The translations under genes and the position numbers were made by a program. A stretch of DNA of 11,382 bases, from contig CANDEH010000080.1 of assembly GCA_947383645.1 (NCBI GenBank), positions 1 through 11,382 on the forward strand, read 5' to 3'. This document shows positions 1 to 5,677 of the stretch, in pieces; position 1 is the first letter of the stretch, and the number at the start of each line of letters is the position of its first letter. The stretch comes from an uncultured Clostridia bacterium. Its GTDB lineage: Bacteria; Bacillota; Clostridia; Oscillospirales; Oscillospiraceae. The notes below the pieces were generated by a model, which was given only the letters and a program-made list of their open reading frames with translations, was not told the DNA's origin and ran no database searches.

Positions 1-53
1 CCATTTCTATCACCCCTCGCTCCAACATATCCCTCACCTCTTACTCCCCATTT

Positions 54-385
54 TACCATCGGTTGACAAGGGGCAACACGCCTGTCGGCGGCCTAAATGG
101 GCGCTGGACTTCGTTCTACCCGCAGGGGGTACGCCCCATCCGTAAGGCGGCAGAGCCGCCAACGGCTGGGCAGTCGAACTTGGCGGGCGACAGCCCGCCT
201 GCGTTCTGCGGCCTCGCCAGCCCCCATTTTTGCTCGCCGACAGGTCCTTCGGAGTTTTTCGGGAGCGAAAACGGAGGCTGACAAGGCGGACGAGGCAGCC
301 GGGCTGTCGCCCGGCAACGAGGACAACGCCGTCAGCGTCTGTTTTAGCCCCGAAAAACCGTGTTGCCCTTTGTCAACTGATGGTA
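54..385. mobile_element. MITE-like element with 27-bp inverted ends
   Basis: A non-coding block bounded by near-perfect terminal inverted repeats: 54-80 (begins TACCATCGGTTGACAAGG) and 359-385 on the opposite strand, 25 of 27 positions identical. Both ends begin with TA, as expected for IS630/mariner-type elements that insert at TA. The interior has a nested inverted repeat: 81-107 starts CCTGTCGGCG and recurs on the minus strand at 217-244. It also holds two hairpins with seven-base arms, at 182-199 (GGCGGGC/GCCCGCC, loop GACA) and 298-315 (GCCGGGC/GCCCGGC, loop TGTC). No reading frame inside has a ribosome binding site or recognisable protein. Its right end stops 13 bases before a terminator hairpin. 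It could instead be a large extragenic palindromic repeat without mobility. The inverted ends are seen directly; the mobile nature is inferred. Confidence 0.6.
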
Positions 386-397
386 TCTTCTTTACAT

Positions 398-427
398 GAA
401 AAAGTCTGCCAATAGGCAGACTTTTTC
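398..427. terminator. Bidirectional intrinsic terminator
   Basis: Perfect 13-bp stem (GAAAAAGTCTGCC with GGCAGACTTTTTC) around a 4-base loop at 411-414. An A-run on one side and a T-run on the other let it work in both directions. On the minus strand it lies about 40 bases past the stop of the RpiR gene and would end the leftward unit. Confidence 0.8.
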
Positions 428-437
428 GACAGGTTGT

Positions 438-462
438 GAGCTCCTCCCAGTGGGAGGAGCTC
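438..462. terminator. Hairpin abutting the RpiR stop codon
   Basis: Perfect 11-bp stem GAGCTCCTCCC/GGGAGGAGCTC with loop AGT. It is followed by TTTT on the plus strand and lies three bases past the TGA of the leftward RpiR gene. On the minus strand no T-run follows it, so for RpiR it is more likely a 3'-end stabilising hairpin ahead of the true terminator at 398-427. Read rightward it resembles a terminator. Confidence 0.55.
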
Positions 463-465
463 TTT

Positions 466-1308
466 TCACAGGCAGAACAGGTCTCTGGTGTCGCAGTGCT
501 CCACCTCCCGGCCCAGGTGGTGTTGGACGCTCTCGGGATTCTTGGCCGCCAGGCTGTTGATAATCAGGTTAATCATCGCCAGGGTAGCCACGTGGGTATA
601 GTCCACGGAGACGCCGGCCACCGGGGCCAGCAGCACATAGTCGCTGACGCAGGCCAGGGGGTTGGCGGCATTGTCCGTAATGGAGATGACCACCGCCCCC
701 CGCCGCCGGGCCAGCACCGCCGCGTCCCGCACCTCCTTCAGTACGCGCTGGCTGCTGAAGGCCAGCAGCACATCGCCAAGGCCGATGTCGCTGAACTCCA
801 CCTTCTTGGAGAGGCCCACACCCAGCAGGGCCTCAAAGGGCTTGCCCAGACGCCAGAGATAGTGTCCGGTGACCTGTACGGCAATCTCACTGGCGAACAT
901 GGCCACGCCGTACACCGTACCGCAGCGGTCGATGGCGTCCACCACCTGCTCCAGCACCAGGGGGTCCAGCTGCTTTTCCATACTGGAGAGGTTGGCCATA
1001 TCCTGGACAATGGAATTTTTTGCCACGTCATTCATACCGCCGGCCACGGCAAAGTTCTGAAACATGTCGTAGGGCGAGGTGGCCCGCCGGTACCGCTCGC
1101 CCAGCTCCTCCTTGAACTTGGAGAACTTGGCGTAGCCCAGCTTCTGGACCAGACGGGTAATAAAGGTAGCGGACACACCGCAAACCTCCGCCAGCTGTGC
1201 GCCGCTGAGAAACACGGTATTGCTGATATCACTGAGAATCCTCTCAAGAACAGCCTGCTCCTTCGCGGACAGGCCGGCGTTTTTCATTCGTTCCGAAAGC
1301 TGCGTCAT
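466..1308 (-). CDS. RpiR-family transcriptional regulator (HTH + SIS)
   Basis: A 280-aa protein with the two-part RpiR architecture. An N-terminal helix-turn-helix domain (about residues 1-75, recognition segment near 36-56: GAQLAEVCGVSATFITRLVQ) binds DNA, and a C-terminal SIS domain (about 125-250) normally binds a phosphosugar. The segment VVISITDNAANPLACVSDYV (207-226) is typical of SIS domains in this family. The SIS signature is weakened: the usual S-x-S-G-x-T loop reads AFSSQRVLKEV (183-193), and the glycine-rich first loop reads GVAMFASEIA, retaining Ser140. The ligand may therefore not be a standard sugar phosphate. The start at 1308 follows GAGGT 11 bases upstream. It is the last gene of the leftward cluster, with its own promoter at 1347-1375, and readthrough from the MFS gene is possible because no terminator lies between them. 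It is the obvious candidate local regulator of the amino-acid cassette, but this is inference. Confidence 0.9.
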   Translation of the reverse strand: MTQLSERMKNAGLSAKEQAVLERILSDISNTVFLSGAQLAEVCGVSATFITRLVQKLGYAKFSKFKEELGERYRRATSPYDMFQNFAVAGGMNDVAKNSIVQDMANLSSMEKQLDPLVLEQVVDAIDRCGTVYGVAMFASEIAVQVTGHYLWRLGKPFEALLGVGLSKKVEFSDIGLGDVLLAFSSQRVLKEVRDAAVLARRRGAVVISITDNAANPLACVSDYVLLAPVAGVSVDYTHVATLAMINLIINSLAAKNPESVQHHLGREVEHCDTRDLFCL

Positions 1309-1333
1309 TGTAGGGAATTACCTCTATTTTCCT

Positions 1334-1353
1334 ATATAATACTCATATTATAT
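1334..1353. promoter_or_regulatory. Palindrome over the RpiR -10 box (possible operator)
   Basis: Perfect palindrome with 8-bp arms, ATATAATA and TATTATAT, around CTCA. It covers the -10 hexamer and predicted start of the RpiR promoter, where a bound repressor would block transcription. Autoregulation is common in this family, so RpiR itself is the first candidate ligand. The AT-only arms could also be chance around a TATAAT box. Confidence 0.4.
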
Positions 1354-1375
1354 CCCGCTTCCTACGAATACGCAA
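1347..1375 (-). promoter_or_regulatory. Promoter of the RpiR gene
   Basis: On the minus strand, a perfect -10 TATAAT (1347-1352) lies 17 bases from a partial -35 TTGCGT (1370-1375). The predicted transcript start is near 1340, about 30 bases before the ATG. Confidence 0.6.
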
Positions 1376-1402
1376 GAGAAATTTTGGAAACAAGCGGTCG
1401 AT

Positions 1403-2650
1403 TCAGACAGCCGCTGTGCGCCTCTCCGCCCGATAGAGCAGCGCCGCGCCCACCGCCAGGGCCGCCGCCAGCAGTACCGCGCAGGCCAAAAAGGCCGGGG
1501 TGTAGCTGCCGCTGCGGTCATAGATCAGGCCGGTGACAGGGGGGGCCAGGGCGGGACCCATGAACTGAAAGACATTGATAAAGCCGTAGATATTGGCGAA
1601 GTCCCGGTTGCCGAAGAAGCTGATGGTCAGCTGGGGCGTCAGCACGAAGGGGGAGGCCACGCCGATGCCGAACAGCAGCACACCGACCACCGTAAGGGCC
1701 GCGCTGCGGGACACCATCAGCAGCAGAATCCCGCCCAGAGCCAGGGTGGTCATCAAAAGGAAGTTCCGCCGGGTGCCGATGCGGTCGTTGAGCCAGCCGA
1801 AAAAGAGCTTGCCGAAGGTCATTCCCAGGCTGAGGATGCTGAGAAACAGCGAGGCGGTGGCCGCCTTGTAGCCGATGTCCACAAAGTGGGCCTGCATATG
1901 ATTGAAAAGGCCCATGGAACTGGCGCTGAGACCGAAAACCACGAAGCAGGAGGCCCAGAAGGCGGGCTTTTTGATAGCCTCGGCGCGAAGCATCCCCTCC
2001 CCGGGAACGCCGCCTCGGCCGCCGGAAGTTTTGGCGTCGCCGTTCTCCAACCCCAGGGGGGTGAGGCCCATCTCCGAGGGCCGGTAGCGGTAGAGCAGAA
2101 ACAGCGGCAGCATGCACAGGAGCATGCAGCCGGCCAGGATGCGGTAGGCGGACTGGTAGCCCAGGTTCTTAATCAGCCGCTGGGCCACAGGGTTGAAGAT
2201 CATGCTGCCGATGCCGGTACCGGTGAGGGCGATGCCCATGGCGGTGCCCTTTTTGGCGAAGAACCAGTTGTTCATCAGAATATTCACCGACACCATGCCG
2301 CACAGAGAGGAGCCGGTGCCGATAAGAAAGCCGATTACATAGAACTGCTGGATGCTTCCGGCGAAGGAGAGGCCCGTCCAGCAGGCGGCCATAAACACAC
2401 CGCCGGCTATCGTAGCCAGACGGGGCGGTATTTTCTCATAGACCTTACCGATGAGGGGACAGAAGATCATGGACGCCACAGACACCATGGAGGTGTAGAG
2501 GGAGAACTCGCTCCGAGACACGCCCAGCGCCTCTGTCACGGGAACCAGAAACTGCCCGGCGCAGTTGACCACAATGCCGGAGCCGCCCACCAGCATCAGC
2601 GTGCCGGTAAGGCAGAGCAGCCAGCCGTAAAAAATCTTGTTTCGCTTCAT
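1403..2650 (-). CDS. MFS transporter, oxalate/formate antiporter-like
   Basis: A 415-aa, 12-helix major facilitator carrier. Residues 1-190 form the first six-helix bundle, a hydrophilic Gly-rich linker spans about 191-228, and 229-408 form the second bundle. The stretch NNWFFAKKGTAMGIALTGTG (127-146) is characteristic of the oxalate:formate antiporter / monocarboxylate transporter branch. A charged loop GWLNDRIGTRR (285-295) matches the second copy of the MFS loop 2-3 motif. Start: the frame stays open upstream to 2767, but that extension is Pro/Ala-rich and runs through the hairpin at 2715-2750. The ATG at 2650 has AGGAG 8 bases upstream, and the protein begins MKRNKIFYGW, as relatives do. 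An ATG at 2656 is too close to the AGGAG. Downstream of the symporter and upstream of the regulator, it may export the carboxylic acid product or import an organic acid. Substrate is not determinable from sequence. Confidence 0.88.
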   Translation of the reverse strand: MKRNKIFYGWLLCLTGTLMLVGGSGIVVNCAGQFLVPVTEALGVSRSEFSLYTSMVSVASMIFCPLIGKVYEKIPPRLATIAGGVFMAACWTGLSFAGSIQQFYVIGFLIGTGSSLCGMVSVNILMNNWFFAKKGTAMGIALTGTGIGSMIFNPVAQRLIKNLGYQSAYRILAGCMLLCMLPLFLLYRYRPSEMGLTPLGLENGDAKTSGGRGGVPGEGMLRAEAIKKPAFWASCFVVFGLSASSMGLFNHMQAHFVDIGYKAATASLFLSILSLGMTFGKLFFGWLNDRIGTRRNFLLMTTLALGGILLLMVSRSAALTVVGVLLFGIGVASPFVLTPQLTISFFGNRDFANIYGFINVFQFMGPALAPPVTGLIYDRSGSYTPAFLACAVLLAAALAVGAALLYRAERRTAAV

Positions 2651-2714
2651 ATGCATTGCTCCTGTTTCAAAAGGATCGGCCCGGTCTGGAGCAGGGGCCG
2701 CCGGGGGAACCGGA

Positions 2715-2750
2715 GCCGGCCGGAGCGGAGAATACTCCGCTCCGGCCGGC
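2715..2750. other. 16-bp perfect hairpin between symporter and MFS genes
   Basis: GCCGGCCGGAGCGGAG (2715-2730) pairs perfectly with 2735-2750 around AATA. On the minus strand it lies 68 bases past the symporter stop and 65 before the MFS start. No T-run follows on that strand, so it is a weak candidate terminator and a better candidate for an mRNA-end stabiliser or attenuator that sets unequal expression within one transcript. Confidence 0.6.
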
Positions 2751-2817
2751 CTTTCCGTGCCGCGCACGGAGGAAAGGGGGAACCATGAGCCGGAGAGAGG
2801 TCAGCTCATGCGCGAAG

Positions 2818-4269
2818 TCACTTGGCGGCCTCCTTGGCGGCGTTCTGCATCCGCACCATGGGGCACTTGTTCTTGTCCATGGAGCTGACGATCACCATCA
2901 GCACCAGCGCCACCGCGTAGGCGGCGAAAAGGCCCATATCCGGATTGAACAGGCCCTGCAGGGGGCTGGGGATTCCGGCCAGGAAGCACACGGTACCCAC
3001 GATAGCGCCGCCGATCATGCCGGCGAAGCAGCCCTTGACGGTGCCGTTTCTATAGAGCAGCGCGCCGTAGAGAGGCACCAGCATACTGCCCATATACGGA
3101 TAGTTGAAGAGGATGATGGCATCCAGCACGTTGTCCATCTTGAAGGCGAAGAAGATACCCACCAGGCAGGCGCCTACGATGGTGATCTGGGCAATGGTCT
3201 TGGCCTTGGGCAGCTCATCCAGCTCCTTGTCCGGGTGGAGCATCTTGTTATAGAGATCGCGGGAGAAGGAGGCGCCCATGCAGATCAGAAGGCCGTTGCC
3301 GCTGGACATGGCCGCGGCCAGCACCGCGGTGACCACGATGCCCGCCAGAACGGGGGACATGGTGGCGGAGACGGTGGTAGCGAAGATGCTGCCGGCGTCG
3401 GCGCTGGGATTGAGCTGCTGGCCCACCACGCCGATGGCGGAGGCCATGGTGCCGATGAACATGGTGATGATGCCGCCCCAGATGCAGCCCCAGCGGGCGG
3501 TTTTCACGTCCTTGGCGGACTGATAGCGCAGGAAGGCGTCATAGGACACGCTGATGGACACCAGCATGGGGGCCACCGCGTAGACGAACTTGGAGAACAG
3601 ACCCTGGGGGATGATGGGGGTCATGAACACCGTGGAGAAGGCGTCCACACCAGTGGCGCCCAGCTTGCTCAAAGCGATGATGGCCGCCACGGGGATGCCC
3701 ACCATAATGACGGCGATGTTCACCGTATCGCCCACCACCACGGACCACATGCCGCCCATGGAGGCGTAGACCAGGATAACCAGGGCGCAGACCACCACGC
3801 CGATCCAGAAGGGGATGCCGAAGGCGGCGAGGATGCTGCCGCAGGCCAGCAGCTGGGCCACAAAGATACCCAGCAGGGAGGGGACGTTGCTCAGCCATGC
3901 CCAGCCGCGGATAGCCTTGTGGGAGCCGAAGCGGGCCTCAAAGTAGTCCATGGGGACCACGGCCTCGATGTCGCGCATACGGGGGGCGATGAAGATGCCG
4001 GCGATGATACAGCCAAGGCCGCAGCCCATGGAGTAGTACATGCCGGGCCACACGCCCATAGAGGCGCCGTTGGTGGCGCCGCCCACCACCACGCCGGCGC
4101 CGATCTGCACGGCGGCGATGGTGCAGGCGCACATGACCACGCCCAGCTTACGGCCGGCCACCAGGAAGTCACTGGCCTTGGCGGCCCGCTTCTGTGCCCA
4201 GAAGCCGATGCCCAACAGCGCGCCCAGGTAGACGACCGCTACAATGACGATAAATAGTCTGGGATCCAT
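2818..4269 (-). CDS. Sodium:solute symporter family protein
   Basis: A 483-aa integral membrane protein of the SSS (LeuT-fold, SLC5-like) family, which couples uptake of organic solutes to sodium influx. The family signature around residues 39-72 is present (GR at 39-40, then GAGVVVGGATNGASMG at 57-72). GGMWSVVVGDTVN (172-184) corresponds to the conserved helix carrying the usual G-G-x-x-A-V-x-x-T-D motif. VLAAAMSSGNGLLICMGASF (316-335), followed by SRDLY, matches the helix contributing the second sodium site; both serines of MSS are kept. Length and about 13 hydrophobic segments fit the family, and the C-terminus is a short charged tail. AAAGGAG lies 7 bases before the ATG. It follows the aminotransferase across a 137-bp spacer with two hairpins and no visible promoter, so it is probably on the same transcript. 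Context suggests uptake of the amino acid or related acid degraded by the cluster. SSS substrates are too diverse to name one. Confidence 0.9.
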   Translation of the reverse strand: MDPRLFIVIVAVVYLGALLGIGFWAQKRAAKASDFLVAGRKLGVVMCACTIAAVQIGAGVVVGGATNGASMGVWPGMYYSMGCGLGCIIAGIFIAPRMRDIEAVVPMDYFEARFGSHKAIRGWAWLSNVPSLLGIFVAQLLACGSILAAFGIPFWIGVVVCALVILVYASMGGMWSVVVGDTVNIAVIMVGIPVAAIIALSKLGATGVDAFSTVFMTPIIPQGLFSKFVYAVAPMLVSISVSYDAFLRYQSAKDVKTARWGCIWGGIITMFIGTMASAIGVVGQQLNPSADAGSIFATTVSATMSPVLAGIVVTAVLAAAMSSGNGLLICMGASFSRDLYNKMLHPDKELDELPKAKTIAQITIVGACLVGIFFAFKMDNVLDAIILFNYPYMGSMLVPLYGALLYRNGTVKGCFAGMIGGAIVGTVCFLAGIPSPLQGLFNPDMGLFAAYAVALVLMVIVSSMDKNKCPMVRMQNAAKEAAK

Positions 4270-4290
4270 TTTCTTTCTCCTTTCCTCTGG

Positions 4291-4317
4291 GGGGCTGCCG
4301 GCGCCGCCGGCAGCCCC
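4291..4317. other. 12-bp GC-only hairpin upstream of the symporter
   Basis: GGGGCTGCCGGC (4291-4302) pairs with GCCGGCAGCCCC (4306-4317), loop GCC. It lies between the aminotransferase stop and the symporter ribosome binding site, about 21 bases before the ATG. No T-run follows on the minus strand. A weaker CCGCCGG/CCGGCGG hairpin sits just beside it at 4348-4367. Likely a partial terminator, RNA-processing or stability element. Confidence 0.55.
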
Positions 4318-4406
4318 TTGTCACAACAAAAGACTCTTCTCTGTCTGCCGCCGGTCTCCTCCGGCGGCGGGGATGCGGGAAAATGGATGCGCAGGGATGG
4401 TACGGA

Positions 4407-5663
4407 TCAGTCGGGCTCGTGGCCGGCAAAGAGCTCCTTGGCCGCTGTGGCCAGGCCGGGGATCTGGCGGGTGGGCACGGCGCTGATGGCAAAGCGGATG
4501 GCCCGGGCCAAGGGGATGACAAAGATGTTGCGCTTGGCCAGCTTGTCGGCCAAGCCGGCGGTGTCCCTGGCGGGGACGGTGATGAAGAAGCCGGACTGGT
4601 AGGGCAGGATGTGGAGCCCCACCTCCTTTGCCTCCTTGACAAACAGCTCGGCGCGGTTTGCCAGCATCAGGCGGGCGGCCTCCCGCTCCTTGTCGATCTG
4701 CTCCTTCACGGCGCTGTCCGCCATGATGTCCACCAGCATCTTCTGCACGCCCCGGGCGCCGTTGGACCAGGTGGTACGGTTGGAGTAGGTGTTCACCTGC
4801 TCAAACTCGTCGGCAACCTCCTTGGAGGTGGTCAGGCACATCAGCGCGCCGCCGCGCATGCCGTAGACGGAGAAGGCCTTGGACATGCTGAAGGCCACGG
4901 CGGTGAGGATGTTCTCGGGCATATCCTCAAAGAACTTCAGGAAGCTCCGGGTCTCGTGGGGATCGCCGGCGTAGTCAATGTAGGCCATGTCCCAGAGGAT
5001 GATCAGCTTCTTGCTCTCATCCTTGGCGCACTGGCGGAAGAAGTCGGTGATCTCCTTCCAGTCCTCGTCGGTCATGGAGTAGCCGGAGGGGTTGTTGGCG
5101 GGGGTGTTGAAGATGGCCATCAGCGTGTTCTGCTTGGCGAGGATCTCCAGCGCCTTCTCCTTCATCCCCTTGAGGTTGAAGCGGTCGTTCTCGTCGAACA
5201 TCTCGTACAGCTCCCACTTGCGGTGGTACTCGGTGGCCATCTCACGGTAGGGACCCCAGTGCCAAGTGGGGATGAGGAAGGTCTCCCCCTCGTCCACATA
5301 GTTATAGATCATGTGACGGATGCCGCCGCTGCCGCCCATGGTGGCCACGCCGGAGGTGTAGGTCCCCTTGGGCTGGTGGCCCTGGAACATGAACTCCTTG
5401 GCGGCGGTCAGGAAGGCGGACAGGCCCTCGATGGGGGCGTAGTCCATCAGCTCGTCGGCGGGCAGGCTCCGGTAGATCTTCTCCACCGTGGGCAGGGACA
5501 GGAAGTTGCCCTCGTCGTCCTTCAGAACCCCCAAGGTGGCGTCCACCACGTTCTCCTTGCCAAACTTGGCGATGGCGGCGCCGGCGTTGCCGGCGGAGCT
5601 GAAGCTGGGGTCGGGGCGGCCCTTTCCAAAGGCATGGGACGCGGTCATGGTTGTCACTTTCAT
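4407..5663 (-). CDS. Class I PLP-dependent aminotransferase (AspC/TyrB-like)
   Basis: A 418-aa fold-type I aminotransferase of the aspartate/aromatic aminotransferase branch. It would move the amino group of an amino acid to 2-oxoglutarate, yielding the 2-oxoacid used by the adjacent oxidoreductase. Visible residues: the early DATLGVLKDDEGN (41-53) as in aspartate aminotransferases; W134 in the position stacking on the cofactor ring; N191 in NTPANNPSG (186-194); D225 and Y228 in WDMAYID; the PLP-lysine K262 in FSMSKAFSVYGMRGG (258-272) with the phosphate-binding R270; and R390 in RFAISAVP as the substrate-carboxylate arginine. Length is normal. The ATG at 5663 has GAGGAGAG at -9, and 14 bases separate it from the synthetase stop, so the two are co-transcribed. 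Sequence alone does not separate Asp/Glu, aromatic or branched-chain preference. Classical branched-chain enzymes are fold type IV, so a branched-chain role would be unusual for this fold. Confidence 0.9.
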   Translation of the reverse strand: MKVTTMTASHAFGKGRPDPSFSSAGNAGAAIAKFGKENVVDATLGVLKDDEGNFLSLPTVEKIYRSLPADELMDYAPIEGLSAFLTAAKEFMFQGHQPKGTYTSGVATMGGSGGIRHMIYNYVDEGETFLIPTWHWGPYREMATEYHRKWELYEMFDENDRFNLKGMKEKALEILAKQNTLMAIFNTPANNPSGYSMTDEDWKEITDFFRQCAKDESKKLIILWDMAYIDYAGDPHETRSFLKFFEDMPENILTAVAFSMSKAFSVYGMRGGALMCLTTSKEVADEFEQVNTYSNRTTWSNGARGVQKMLVDIMADSAVKEQIDKEREAARLMLANRAELFVKEAKEVGLHILPYQSGFFITVPARDTAGLADKLAKRNIFVIPLARAIRFAISAVPTRQIPGLATAAKELFAGHEPD

Positions 5664-5677
5664 GCGCTCTCTCCTCC

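Noticed and set aside
63..415. Several short frames within the left repeat element
   Set aside because: They overlap hairpins and inverted repeats, have no ribosome binding sites and no protein-like composition.
2651..2767. Upstream extension of the MFS protein by 39 residues
   Set aside because: The extension is Pro/Ala-rich, passes through a perfect hairpin and has no ribosome binding site; AGGAG precedes the ATG at 2650.
436..2788. Plus-strand frames at 436-1536 and 1886-2788
   Set aside because: Antisense to the RpiR and MFS genes, cross terminators and promoters, and resemble nothing.
2656..4257. A 533-codon His/Gly/Asp-rich open frame on the plus strand opposite the symporter
   Set aside because: It mirrors the symporter gene; its odd composition is what codons of a GC-rich membrane protein give on the opposite strand. 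No ribosome binding site and no known domain.
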